From: JAJZEO01 sp964350315
GTDB lineage: Bacteria; Chlamydiota; Chlamydiia; Chlamydiales; 2-12-FULL-49-11
Reading direction: 5' to 3'
Assembly (NCBI GenBank): GCA_964350315.1
Contig: CAYGJD010000009.1
Location: forward strand, 1-64,000
Length of the DNA: 64,000 nt
Positions 9,135-18,318 of the stretch are shown here, piece after piece. Every line of letters starts with the position of its first letter. Positions within the stretch are counted from its first letter, which is position 1. The translations under genes and the position numbers were made by a program. The notes beneath the pieces were generated by a model, which had not been told where the DNA came from, ran no database searches, and worked only from the letters and a program-made list of their open reading frames with translations.

Positions 9135-9826
9135 CGACAGCCAATGTTTTAGATGCAAAAGGCATAACGAAAACGTTTACCTCACCTCAAAAAGTTCATG
9201 TTTTAAACGGCATTGATTTAAGCATTGCCCCTTGTGAAACAGTTGCAATTATTGGCCCTTCAGGCTCTGGAAAAAGTACATTACTACATATTTTAGGAAC
9301 CTTCGAAGCTGCAACTTCAGGATCATTAAGTTTTTTTGGCATCCCTGTTGCAAAGAAAAACATTTCCGAGCTGCGTGCACACGAAATTGGCTTTGTTTTT
9401 CAATCAGGTAATTTGCTAGAAGAAGAGACTCTTCTTGCAAACTTATTAATTAAAGCAAGGATAGCAAGACGTTCAGTCAAAAAAAATAGTGATGCCTATA
9501 ACGAAGCTATTTTACTCTTAGAAAAAGTTGGTCTTTCTCACCGCAGAGACTTTTCTGTTAAGCACCTCTCTGGTGGAGAAAAACAACGTGCATCCATTGC
9601 AAGAGCTTTAATGAATAACCCATCATTGATTTTAGCAGACGAGCCAACTGGAAATCTTGATGCTGCATCTGCTAGAAATATACAAGATCTGCTGATTGCT
9701 TGTTGCAAACAATTAAAAAAATCCCTAATAGTGGTGACTCATGACAAAGAGTTTGCAGATCATTGTGATCGCAGACTTTCGCTCACTAAAGGGTGCATCA
9801 TTGACAAAGATAACAGTCATCGGTAG
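9131..9826 (+). CDS. lolD: ABC transporter ATPase, LolD-type
   Basis: It powers the lipoprotein-releasing complex with the preceding permease. Walker A is GPSGSGKST (residues ~42-50), the Q-loop is FVFQSGNLLEEE, the signature LSGGEKQRASIARAL and Walker B LILADEPTGNLD, followed by a VVTHDKEFA H-loop. The length of 231 residues is normal for LolD/MacB-type ATPases. The start overlaps the permease stop (ATGA). Its 3' end overlaps the beginning of the UDP-glucose dehydrogenase gene in another frame. Confidence 0.9.
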   Translation: MTTANVLDAKGITKTFTSPQKVHVLNGIDLSIAPCETVAIIGPSGSGKSTLLHILGTFEAATSGSLSFFGIPVAKKNISELRAHEIGFVFQSGNLLEEETLLANLLIKARIARRSVKKNSDAYNEAILLLEKVGLSHRRDFSVKHLSGGEKQRASIARALMNNPSLILADEPTGNLDAASARNIQDLLIACCKQLKKSLIVVTHDKEFADHCDRRLSLTKGCIIDKDNSHR

Positions 9827-11114
9827 CGGTTACGTCGGCTTAGTACAAGGCGTCTGTTTAGCAAATAGTTCTCATGCAGTAGTTATTCACGATATTGATT
9901 TAGAAAAAATCAACTCTTTAAAAGAACTCAAATCTCCTATCTATGAGCCTAAACTTGACAAGATGCTTGAAGAAAGCACTCAAGCAGGCAGACTTGTCTT
10001 TACAACAAAACTTGACGTTGCAATCAATGGGTGTGAAATCTGCTTTATTTGCGTTGCAACACCTCCAAACCAAGATGGATCATCAAACTTAACAACCCTT
10101 TTCTCAGTTGTTGAAATGATTGCTAAGAAAGCAAACAACAATCTATTTATTGTGATCAAATCAACCGTCCCTCCTGGTACTGCAAAAAAAGTTACTGATC
10201 ACATTGCCAAACAAAATCCTGTTGTAAAAATTGAAGTTCTTTCAAATCCTGAATTTCTTCAAGAGGGCTCCGCAATTGAAAATTGCATGAATCCTGACCG
10301 TGTTATTATCGGATCCTCTAACCCAAACGCAGCAAAAACTCTTGGAAAAATCTATACCTCTCTTTCTATCTCTGAGAAAAAAATCATTTACATGGACCAA
10401 GAATCTGCAGAAATGACTAAATATGCTGCAAATACTATGCTTGCATCTCGTATTTCAATGATCAATGAAATTTCTTGCCTCTGTGAAAAATTTGGGGCTG
10501 ACATTGTAGATGTAAAAAAGGGCATCTCTCTTGATCCACGAATTGGAGAAAAATATCTTAATCCTGGCATTGGCTTTGGCGGCTCTTGCTTACCAAAAGA
10601 TCTTTCTGCTCTTATTGCTTCTGCAAAAACGCACAATCTTGATGTTCCTATGCTACAGGCAATTTCAATCACCAATAATTCTTTAGTCACCCACTTTGTG
10701 AATAAAATCACAACCTTTTATCAAACCAACTCTCTTTCATCCCTAACAATTGCAATCTGGGGCCTATCATTTAAAAAAGGGACTGACGATGTGCGCAACT
10801 CTCCAGCATTAGAAGTAATTAAACTCCTTCTTTCAAAAGGCGCTAAACTCAGACTATTTGATCCACTTGCTATGACAAACGCCAAACTTTCTCTTAAGGA
10901 AAACAAAGACTTTTATTGGGCAAAAGATTGCCTTAATGCCACGGAAAATGCTGATGCACTTTGCTGTTTAACGGAACATCCCGAATTTCAGTTGGTTGAC
11001 TTTGACCAAGTAAAAGCAAAAATGAAATCACCTATTGTTTTTGATGGAAGAAATTTTCTTCCAAAAGAAAAACTTATCATGTTAAAGTTCACATATTTTG
11101 GTATAGGCACATAA
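9801..11114 (+). CDS. UDP-glucose 6-dehydrogenase
   Basis: It oxidises UDP-glucose to UDP-glucuronate with NAD+. The N-terminal Rossmann motif is ITVIGSGYVGLVQG and the active-site cysteine lies in GFGGSCLPKD. SNPEFLQEGSAI and the C-terminal WGLSFKKGTDDVRNSPA block complete the family pattern. The TTG at 9801 is preferred because it starts right at the Rossmann strand; an ATG at 9741 would add 20 unrelated residues encoded within lolD. With the TTG the overlap with lolD is 26 bases. Paralogues acting on UDP-ManNAc or GDP-Man share these motifs, so the exact sugar is less certain. The product suggests a glucuronate-containing glycan. Confidence 0.85.
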   Translation: MTKITVIGSGYVGLVQGVCLANSSHAVVIHDIDLEKINSLKELKSPIYEPKLDKMLEESTQAGRLVFTTKLDVAINGCEICFICVATPPNQDGSSNLTTLFSVVEMIAKKANNNLFIVIKSTVPPGTAKKVTDHIAKQNPVVKIEVLSNPEFLQEGSAIENCMNPDRVIIGSSNPNAAKTLGKIYTSLSISEKKIIYMDQESAEMTKYAANTMLASRISMINEISCLCEKFGADIVDVKKGISLDPRIGEKYLNPGIGFGGSCLPKDLSALIASAKTHNLDVPMLQAISITNNSLVTHFVNKITTFYQTNSLSSLTIAIWGLSFKKGTDDVRNSPALEVIKLLLSKGAKLRLFDPLAMTNAKLSLKENKDFYWAKDCLNATENADALCCLTEHPEFQLVDFDQVKAKMKSPIVFDGRNFLPKEKLIMLKFTYFGIGT

Positions 11115-11115
11115 T

Positions 11116-11865
11116 ATGCTTGATCTTGACTATAGAACACTTATTGAAGAGCGCTTAAGTGAACTTCTACAAATTGATGATCCCACACTAAGATCTAGTG
11201 CTCTGTACTCAACTATTGCCCCATCAAAACGCATTCGTCCAATGATGCTTCTTTCTATTGCAGGAGAAGCTGGCCTGGATGCTGCCTGCGCAATAGAGAT
11301 GATTCATACATACTCTCTTATTCACGATGATCTTCCCGCTATGGACGATGATGACATGAGACGCGGAAAGCTCAGCTTACATGTAAAAACCGATGAAGCA
11401 ACCGCAATCTTAACAGGTGACTTTTTACTCACCTACGCCTTTGAACTCCTCGCTTCGTTTCCAGATATTCTCAGTTCAGTTGCAAAAAAAATTGGTGCAA
11501 ATGGAATAATCGGGGGACAAATAAAGGATCTCGCAGCAAAAAACCACCCTATATCATTTGATGAATACAACATCATTGCAAAACAAAAAACAGGGGCTCT
11601 TTTTTCGGCTGCTTGTGAAGCTGGAGCTATAATCGCTTCTCTAACAAATGATGAAATCCTTTTATACGAGCAATTTGGGCAACTCTTTGGAATAATTTTC
11701 CAAATTAAAGACGATTTAAAAGATAAAATCGAACTCTCCTCGATACAGGCTATCGTAGGTGAGAACAAAGCAAAAAAATTTCAAGAAAATCTGATTCTTG
11801 AAGCAAAAGAGATTTTATCTTGTCTCAACAACCCTCCTGAATACTTGAAAAACTTATTAAAATAA
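11116..11865 (+). CDS. Trans-prenyl diphosphate synthase (IspA-like)
   Basis: It condenses isopentenyl diphosphate with allylic diphosphates. The first Asp-rich motif is HDDLPAMDDDDMRRGK and the second is FQIKDDLKDK, with GQIKDLAAK between them as in farnesyl/geranylgeranyl synthases. At 249 residues it is somewhat shorter than E. coli IspA (299), mostly in the N-terminal region before the SKRIRPMM segment. It begins one base after the ugd stop. Its substrate would be supplied by the MEP pathway, whose first enzyme dxs is also in this window. Chain length cannot be read from the sequence with confidence. Confidence 0.85.
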   Translation: MLDLDYRTLIEERLSELLQIDDPTLRSSALYSTIAPSKRIRPMMLLSIAGEAGLDAACAIEMIHTYSLIHDDLPAMDDDDMRRGKLSLHVKTDEATAILTGDFLLTYAFELLASFPDILSSVAKKIGANGIIGGQIKDLAAKNHPISFDEYNIIAKQKTGALFSAACEAGAIIASLTNDEILLYEQFGQLFGIIFQIKDDLKDKIELSSIQAIVGENKAKKFQENLILEAKEILSCLNNPPEYLKNLLK

Positions 11866-11929
11866 TTTTTTTCTTCGTTTTAAAGATATTTTTATATAAA
11901 CTTAACGTATACTTAATTTTTGAGGACTT

Positions 11930-12934
11930 ATGATTTCAACAACCCCACCCCCAACATTTCCTGATCAACAATCTCTTGTAATAAAGACTCAATGGGCTGA
12001 TGCTGCAAAAAAAAGTGTCTATATAGACCGATTAATAACCAAACTTTTTGATCAACATGCCCTACTCCTCTCGCCAGAAAAGTATTTTTCCTATATTAAT
12101 TTAACCATTCGCAATTCTACTCCTCCACCATTTGCTAAGAAATTTCTTAACGAAATTATTGCTAAAACTGTCACTATTTATTCTGAAAATCTTTTTCCAA
12201 GAAGCTTAAAATTCACACAACCTGGAAAATTTCTAGATCGTGCCTATACTCCGCCTAAATTCAAGTTTGTCCCTTTAGAAAAAGACCCTCAATCTACTTT
12301 TCGACACGAATCCTTACCCGCATTTGCTCCAGATCAACAAGCAAGTCTTGAAGGAAAAGAAGAGGCCGACATTTTTTTTCAATCCCTTAAATCGATTGGG
12401 TATTTTAGCTGGGAAGCAGATTCTCTTTTAGCTGTATACCGCATGATTCTTGCTGGTGATTTTGCTTTTGCTTCAGGAATTCAGCTCAAAAACATTCAAT
12501 TTTTCTTTTTAAAACCAACTATAATTAATCCTATTTTAGGGAGAGATACCTCTAAATGGATTTTCCATGCTGCCCTTGGGCTTGTCGATCTTTCAGGAAC
12601 TTTACATGTCATAGACCCCGCACTTTTTAATGAGGCCGTTCCTCTTGAAAACTGGATCAACTTAATTACTTCAAATGAAAAAATTGCTTTTTTGAAGATC
12701 TCCGAAATAACAAAAAGAGAGGACATAGAGCTCAGCAGTGAAATTCCACAAATGGTTTTCATTCCTTATGGAAGTACTTTCATATATAACTCTCAAACTA
12801 CTACCCTTATCGTAGATAAAGTGAAATTAGAAGATGTAGTTGAAGAAGATGCAGTACTTTCTCATCAAGAAATTAAATCATTTTTTGGATCATTTACTCC
12901 TGCTAACACTCCACCATTTTTATCTGAGTTTTAA
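11930..12934 (+). CDS. Cysteine-free protein with a protein-glutaminase-like segment
   Basis: A 334-residue protein with a good GAGGA ribosome-binding site, no signal peptide and no membrane segment. Residues ~200-240 (KWIFHAALGLVDLSGTLHVID, then PALFNEAVPLENW) resemble the His/Asp half of the protein-glutaminase fold, where His sits before a strand and Asp precedes a Pro-x-Leu/Phe. The upstream helix WEADSLLAVYRMI occupies the place where that family carries its nucleophilic Cys-x-x-R-A helix. The whole protein contains no cysteine, so it cannot be a cysteine-dependent deamidase as it stands. The N-terminus is Pro-rich and the C-terminus is acidic. The family assignment is tentative, and effector-like or structural use is possible. 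Confidence 0.5.
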   Translation: MISTTPPPTFPDQQSLVIKTQWADAAKKSVYIDRLITKLFDQHALLLSPEKYFSYINLTIRNSTPPPFAKKFLNEIIAKTVTIYSENLFPRSLKFTQPGKFLDRAYTPPKFKFVPLEKDPQSTFRHESLPAFAPDQQASLEGKEEADIFFQSLKSIGYFSWEADSLLAVYRMILAGDFAFASGIQLKNIQFFFLKPTIINPILGRDTSKWIFHAALGLVDLSGTLHVIDPALFNEAVPLENWINLITSNEKIAFLKISEITKREDIELSSEIPQMVFIPYGSTFIYNSQTTTLIVDKVKLEDVVEEDAVLSHQEIKSFFGSFTPANTPPFLSEF

Positions 12935-13011
12935 GGTTGGGAGTCTGAAATTAAACTAAATAGTTCTAAATTTATCTGTGAGAGAATCTTTTTTTTCTTT
13001 ATTATGATCGC

Positions 13012-13590
13012 ATGTTTGAATCGTTAAAAAAAGCTTTACCACCTTTTGTTCTATCGTTCATTGTGCTCTTAATTTTCCCTTCATTAGTTCCTCAAATACG
13101 TCTTTTTGCTTTTGTTCCTTTTATCACTTTTGTTTTAGCCAAAAACCGTCTTCCTCTTTGTTTATGGCTTTCTCTTTTTGCGGGATTGATTGTTGACCTT
13201 TACTCAAATAGCTCTCCATTAGGCTTTTTCGCCTTGAACTATACTTTAACAAGTGTTGTTGTCTACCGCTACCGTTCTTATTTTCCTGAGGAAAAAGTTC
13301 ATATCTTTGCTCTTTACTCAGTACTTTATTCATTTATATCAACAATGCTTCACTTTGTTTTATATGCATTAATTGAAATGCACATAAAAATTCATCTTTT
13401 CTCCTTGATTACTGATTTATTCTTGCTGCCAATTCTTGATGGTGTGTATGCTCTTGTATGGGTTTTCTTCCCCCTTAAAGTATATGAGAAACTAACAGAA
13501 CCCAACCGAATAAAAGAGCTCAAACGTAGATTTGCAAAAAAGAGAAGAAGACTCCTAATACAATTACAAAATTTAAGGCCTGCTAGATGA
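13012..13590 (+). CDS. mreD: MreD-like integral membrane protein
   Basis: A 192-residue protein with about five membrane segments spread over residues 8-160 and a strongly basic tail (KRRFAKKRRRLL). The segment LFAGLIVDLYSNSSPLGFFAL is the MreD signature pattern (G-L-x-x-D-x(4)-PLG-x-x-A). MreD links the MreB cytoskeleton to the cell-wall synthetic machinery in the inner membrane. Size and topology fit. The next gene overlaps by four bases. No mreB or mreC is adjacent, so the assignment rests on the motif and topology alone. Confidence 0.6.
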   Translation: MFESLKKALPPFVLSFIVLLIFPSLVPQIRLFAFVPFITFVLAKNRLPLCLWLSLFAGLIVDLYSNSSPLGFFALNYTLTSVVVYRYRSYFPEEKVHIFALYSVLYSFISTMLHFVLYALIEMHIKIHLFSLITDLFLLPILDGVYALVWVFFPLKVYEKLTEPNRIKELKRRFAKKRRRLLIQLQNLRPAR

Positions 13591-14369
13591 AACAGATCCA
13601 AGATCTCGATATAAATGCGCTGGAAATCGTTGCTCTTGCTGCTGCTCAGCAAGCATCTGCCCTTCTTAACATTGGTTTTTACTCAGATTTAGAAGTTAAA
13701 CAAAAGAGTCATGCCCACGACCTTGTCACTCAATTCGACACTAAATCTGAAGAATTAATTATTTCCGTGATAAAAGATTCCTACTCCAACCATGCCTTTG
13801 TCGGTGAAGAAAGTGGCATACAAGGGGATGTTGAAAATGAGATTACATGGATTATTGATCCTATCGACGGCACCTGGAATTTTGCCAAACAAATCCCCTC
13901 TTTTGCTATCTCTATTGCAGTCTACTACAAAAAAGCAGTTCATTTAGGTGTCTGTATCGATCCAATCGCAAATGAAATTTTTATCGCAAGGAAAGGTAAA
14001 GGGGCCACTATGAATGGGAAAAAACTTTCAGTAAGTAAAGTTTCAAACCTTGAACATTCTGGCATCTCACTCGGCTCTCATATCGGTTTTGATGATCTAC
14101 ATAAGATTGCTCAAATTCGGAGATCTGGTTCAACAGTTCTTGATCTTTGTTATGTTGCAAAAGGGTCCTTAGAAGGATTTATTGATAATCGACAAAGAAT
14201 TTGGGATTATGCTGCAGCACAACTGGTTGTTGTTGAGGCAGGTGGAACAGTTTCTTGTTTTGATAACTCTCCCCTCTCGTTCGACTTTAAAAACCGCACT
14301 CAAATCCTTGCAAGTAACGGAATTGTACATCAGGAGTTAATGAAATGGATATCGATGGAAAAAAAATAG
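13587..14369 (+). CDS. Inositol monophosphatase family phosphatase (SuhB-like)
   Basis: A Mg-dependent sugar or inositol phosphate phosphatase of 260 residues. The three metal-binding motifs are present: FVGEESG, WIIDPIDGTWNF and IWDYAAAQLVVVEAGG. Substrate range in this family is broad (inositol phosphates, 3'-phosphoadenosine phosphates, NADP), and SuhB can also act in rRNA transcription complexes, so the exact role is open. The gene overlaps its upstream neighbour by four bases and the folD start by 25 bases, indicating one operon. Confidence 0.85.
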   Translation: MKQIQDLDINALEIVALAAAQQASALLNIGFYSDLEVKQKSHAHDLVTQFDTKSEELIISVIKDSYSNHAFVGEESGIQGDVENEITWIIDPIDGTWNFAKQIPSFAISIAVYYKKAVHLGVCIDPIANEIFIARKGKGATMNGKKLSVSKVSNLEHSGISLGSHIGFDDLHKIAQIRRSGSTVLDLCYVAKGSLEGFIDNRQRIWDYAAAQLVVVEAGGTVSCFDNSPLSFDFKNRTQILASNGIVHQELMKWISMEKK

Positions 14370-15196
14370 CCGATGAAATTCTTGATGAGATTAAGCGAGA
14401 AACAAAGAATCTTGGATTTGTGCCGGGCATTGCTTTTGTTCTTGTCGGAAACGACCCCGCATCTCAAACATACGTTCGAATGAAAGAAAAGAAGTGCAAA
14501 GAGGTTGGCTTTCACTCTGAGAAATTCAACCTTGATGAAAGAGTTTCACAAATCGAACTTCTCACTCTAATAGATAAATTGAATATCGATGATAAAATTG
14601 ATGGCATTATTGTTCAAATGCCCCTTCCCTCACATATTACAGTAAAAGAGGTTCTTAATCGCATTAAACCTGAAAAAGACATCGATGGGTTTCATCCAAT
14701 AAATATTGGTAGGATGTTTAGTGGAGATCGATTAGGACCGCTTCCCTGCACTCCAGCGGGTATTCTAACGCTCCTTGAAAAATCAAATGTAAAAGTTGAG
14801 AGCGCCCATGTTGTTGTCGTTGGAAGAAGTAACATTGTGGGCAGACCAATCGCTCATTTGCTTAGCCAAAAAGAACTTATAGGGAACGCTACTGTGACTC
14901 TCGCGCACAGTAAAACAAAAAACTTAGGAAAAATTTGCAAACAAGCAGACATCCTAATTGCTGCAATTGGAAAAGCAAAAACCATTACACATGATATGGT
15001 TAAACCTGGTTGCGTGGTTATTGACGTCGGCGTCAATCGAACAGATAGCGGCAAACTAGTTGGAGATGTTGACTATGATAAAGTTAAACCGATTGCTTCC
15101 CAAATCACTCCTGTTCCTGGTGGAGTAGGCCCTATGACAATTGCCATGTTGCTTAAAAACACCCTTGAATGTGCTAAAAGAAGGTCTGGAGAATGA
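14345..15196 (+). CDS. folD: Methylenetetrahydrofolate dehydrogenase / cyclohydrolase FolD
   Basis: It interconverts 5,10-methylene-, methenyl- and 10-formyl-tetrahydrofolate with NADP+. The family motifs are all visible: YVRMKEKKC with the catalytic Lys, IIVQMPLPSH, KDIDGFHPINIG, PCTPAGI, the nucleotide-binding VVGRSNIVGRPIAHLL, VIDVGVN and the C-terminal PVPGGVGPMTIAMLL. The length of 283 residues is normal. It overlaps suhB by 25 bases and apbE by four bases. The folD-apbE pairing is also seen in Chlamydia. Confidence 0.95.
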   Translation: MDIDGKKIADEILDEIKRETKNLGFVPGIAFVLVGNDPASQTYVRMKEKKCKEVGFHSEKFNLDERVSQIELLTLIDKLNIDDKIDGIIVQMPLPSHITVKEVLNRIKPEKDIDGFHPINIGRMFSGDRLGPLPCTPAGILTLLEKSNVKVESAHVVVVGRSNIVGRPIAHLLSQKELIGNATVTLAHSKTKNLGKICKQADILIAAIGKAKTITHDMVKPGCVVIDVGVNRTDSGKLVGDVDYDKVKPIASQITPVPGGVGPMTIAMLLKNTLECAKRRSGE

Positions 15197-16209
15197 CTAA
15201 AAATTTCATCAAAAAGTGGATACATCTAACTATTCCACTCATTATCTTTGGGGTTTTTTCGGCTATTTCTTGCACAAAGGCATCAAATCTTATTCATTTC
15301 CGCGGTTTTTCAATGAAGATGCCCTATCATGTTGCAGTTGTAGGCCCTCTTTCTAGACATGACCGCCTCGTGATCAAACAAATCATCGATAGTGCTTTCT
15401 CAGAAACAAATCAAATCTCAAACCATTGGAATAGCCACTCTGAACTTTCTTTTTTCAATCACAATAAATCGACAAAGCCTGTTAAACTATCGCCACACCT
15501 CCGCGAATTACTCACATTAGCAGAGGAGATTGTAAATCTAAGCGACGGCAAATATGACCCAACTTTAGGCCCTGCTATTGACGCTTGGAAAATTGCACTA
15601 AGTCAACATCATGAACCCTCCAATAAAACTCTCATTTCTTTGAATCGGATCATTGGCTGGGAACACCTTTCATTTAATGATTCATCAATCCAAAAAGATA
15701 TTCCAGAATTAAAGCTTGATTTGGATGCTATTGCAAAAGGCAAATGCGTTGACAACATCACTACAAATCTTGTTGAAGGAGGCTACAATAATATTTATGT
15801 CGAATGGTCTGGAGAAATACGAGCTCATGGTCTCAATGAATTAAACAAGCAATGGCAAATTGAAATCTTCTCCCCTAAATCTGAACCAAATAAAGTCATA
15901 CTACTTGATAATGAAGCAATTGCAACAAGTGGAAATTATATGCAAGTTTGGGGCGTAAGATCTGAAGAAGATGGAAATGTTCGTATTTACTCACACCTTC
16001 TCAATAAAGAGACGCTCTCACCTATTGAACTAGAAAAAAAATCTATTCTCTCTGTTTCTGTAAGAGCTCCGACATGCGCTCTTGCTGATGGCCTTGCAAC
16101 AGCCGCTATGCTTATTGAAACTCATGAGGAACTTCTAGAATGGACTTCTAAAGTTAAGGAAACTATTCCTGGGGTTTCATTTTGGATCATTGAAAAAAAA
16201 GTTTTATAA
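15193..16209 (+). CDS. apbE: FAD:protein FMN transferase (ApbE), lipoprotein
   Basis: It attaches FMN covalently to Thr residues of exported flavoproteins, in chlamydiae probably subunits of the Na+-translocating NADH:quinone reductase. The N-terminus is a lipoprotein signal (membrane stretch ending FSAISC, Cys about residue 28). Family motifs follow: DPTLGPAIDAW, LDLDAIAKGKCVD, ATSGNY near the Mg site, and APTCALADGLATAAM. The usual G-G-[DE] loop is replaced by VEWSGEIRAHG, so one glycine is lost while the acidic residue stays. The length of 338 residues is typical. It is the last gene of a tightly overlapping string starting at mreD. Confidence 0.88.
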   Translation: MTKNFIKKWIHLTIPLIIFGVFSAISCTKASNLIHFRGFSMKMPYHVAVVGPLSRHDRLVIKQIIDSAFSETNQISNHWNSHSELSFFNHNKSTKPVKLSPHLRELLTLAEEIVNLSDGKYDPTLGPAIDAWKIALSQHHEPSNKTLISLNRIIGWEHLSFNDSSIQKDIPELKLDLDAIAKGKCVDNITTNLVEGGYNNIYVEWSGEIRAHGLNELNKQWQIEIFSPKSEPNKVILLDNEAIATSGNYMQVWGVRSEEDGNVRIYSHLLNKETLSPIELEKKSILSVSVRAPTCALADGLATAAMLIETHEELLEWTSKVKETIPGVSFWIIEKKVL

Positions 16210-16412
16210 AATAGCCGATTTTTTCTCTTTATTAAATATCGAAACACCCTTTTCTGCTTTTTTAATTCACACCTAAGAAGCTAATTATAAATTTCTTACT
16301 TGGCAATTCAAGTCGAATGCACCCTGTTCTATACACGATAATATTATATCATCACACAACTACATCAAGAAATCCTTTCCCTTGTGTCAATTTTCTGATA
16401 TGATCCGTAATT

Positions 16413-18290
16413 ATGAGCAAAAAGAACCGATTGCAAGGCAAAATTTCTATTCACACGAAAGGTTTCGGATTTTTATCTGCAGATTGCGGACATGAAGATA
16501 TCTTTATTCCAGCTTCTAAAATCAATGGCGCTTTTGATGGGGACGTAGTTGTTGTTTCCTCACTTAAGAAAAGTGCAAAAGGTTGGGAAGGGATTGTTGA
16601 ATCAATTAAACAACAAAACAGAAAACGTATCGTTGGGACAGTTGTAGACCATTATCCAAATGGTGATGCAATGATTTTTTCAGCATCAGCGGGAGAAGAA
16701 CGCCCTCTTTGCTTAAAAAAATCTCCAAAGACAAAATTTGAAATCGGCGATAGAGTCTCGCTAAACATTAAGAGTCAAGGCACTGACAATTCACTCACAT
16801 GCACGTTACATAAATTCCTTGGAAACATTAACGATGCTCTAATTGATTCTGATGTTGCTATAGAAGAGTACAACTTACACGAAAAATTCCCCGCTGCTGT
16901 TATCGCTGAAGCTGAAAAATTTAAAGAAGGTTGCGTACTTACAAAAGACAGAGTTGATTATAGAGATCTTGAATGCCTCACTATTGATCCAACAACAGCA
17001 AGAGATTACGATGACGCATTGTCAATCACAAAGGACAAAAATGGGTGTTATCAACTAGGAGTTCATATTGCTGATGTTTCTCATTTTGTAAAAGAAAACT
17101 CCAAACTTGATCTAGAAGCTCAATCTCGCGGAAATTCAACGTACTTTATCGATAAAGTTGTCCCCATGCTTCCTGAAAATCTTAGCAATGGCCTTTGCAG
17201 TTTAAAAGAAGGTGTTGACCGATACACAGCTACTGTCATGATGGAATTTGATACTAAAGGAATACTAAAATCACACGAAATTTGTAAAAGTATTATCCGT
17301 AGCAGAAAGCGCTTTACTTACGAAGAAGCAAAGCAAGTCCTAGACAAAAAAATCAAATCGCCCCACTTAAATACACTTAAATTGCTTGTTGAATTATGCT
17401 CTCACCTCAAACGACAAAAAAAAGAACGTGGTTGTGTTGAATTAAACTTGCCTGAAATCCGTCTCGTTCTCGATGAAAATGGCATCCCCTATACAGAAAC
17501 TTGGATTGAATATGACATTACTCACCAGTTAGTGGAAGAGTATATGCTTAAAGCTAATGAAATTGTGGCAAGTGAGCTCCTTAAGCGAGGTGGAAAAGGG
17601 CTTTTCCGTATACATGAAAATCCCGACCCCGAAACCCTAAATGAGTTTTTCACTTTAGCAAGACTTTTTGGCTATGTTATCCCTCCAAACGCAACCTCTG
17701 AAGATATTGGAAAAATATTTGAAGACGCTAAAGATTCAGTCAATATTGACCAACTCAGCATTCGATATATCCGTTCAATGAAACTTGCTGTTTACTCAAA
17801 AGACAATATCGGTCACTACGGACTAAATCTTGAAAATTACACACATTTCACAAGTCCTATCAGACGGTATTCTGATCTTGTTGTTCACCGTTTCCTTTTT
17901 GACAAGGATTACAATCCTAATGAAAAAGCAATTGCAGAACTCTGTTCTGAAACAGAACGTAGAAGCTTTCGTGCCGAAATGAGTGTGGCCCGCTTAAAAA
18001 AACTACGTTATCTTGACCGCCTAACAGAAGACGACCCCGACTTTACTTTTGAGGCAACAATTACAAACATCAAACCTCAAGGGATCTTTTTTGATCTTAA
18101 TTTTATTGGGTTTGAAGGAAACATTCACGTCTCACAACTTGGAGATGAGTATTTTTACTTTAACGAGAAAGATCGCTCTTTTAAAGGTTCGACAACAAAT
18201 GAGCGGTATCAAATTGGCACAAAGCTAGTTGTAAGTCTTGAGTCAATAGATCTTGTTTTCGGTGAATGTACTTGGAATCTCATTCACTAA
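16413..18290 (+). CDS. rnr: Ribonuclease R family exoribonuclease
   Basis: A processive 3'-5' exoribonuclease for structured RNA. It starts with a cold-shock-like domain (KGFGFLSADCGHEDIFIPA). The RNB catalytic domain carries LECLTIDPTTARDYDDALSI with the metal-binding aspartates, then VHIADVSHFV, RGNSTYFIDKVVPMLP and YTHFTSPIRRYSDLVVHR. An S1-type domain forms the C-terminus (FEATITNIKPQGIFFDLN). At 625 residues it is shorter than E. coli RNase R (813), lacking its N-terminal helical extension and basic C-terminal tail. A 203-base gap precedes it, so it probably has its own promoter. Confidence 0.92.
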   Translation: MSKKNRLQGKISIHTKGFGFLSADCGHEDIFIPASKINGAFDGDVVVVSSLKKSAKGWEGIVESIKQQNRKRIVGTVVDHYPNGDAMIFSASAGEERPLCLKKSPKTKFEIGDRVSLNIKSQGTDNSLTCTLHKFLGNINDALIDSDVAIEEYNLHEKFPAAVIAEAEKFKEGCVLTKDRVDYRDLECLTIDPTTARDYDDALSITKDKNGCYQLGVHIADVSHFVKENSKLDLEAQSRGNSTYFIDKVVPMLPENLSNGLCSLKEGVDRYTATVMMEFDTKGILKSHEICKSIIRSRKRFTYEEAKQVLDKKIKSPHLNTLKLLVELCSHLKRQKKERGCVELNLPEIRLVLDENGIPYTETWIEYDITHQLVEEYMLKANEIVASELLKRGGKGLFRIHENPDPETLNEFFTLARLFGYVIPPNATSEDIGKIFEDAKDSVNIDQLSIRYIRSMKLAVYSKDNIGHYGLNLENYTHFTSPIRRYSDLVVHRFLFDKDYNPNEKAIAELCSETERRSFRAEMSVARLKKLRYLDRLTEDDPDFTFEATITNIKPQGIFFDLNFIGFEGNIHVSQLGDEYFYFNEKDRSFKGSTTNERYQIGTKLVVSLESIDLVFGECTWNLIH

Positions 18291-18318
18291 AATCATCCTT
18301 TAACGTTATACTCAGGTT

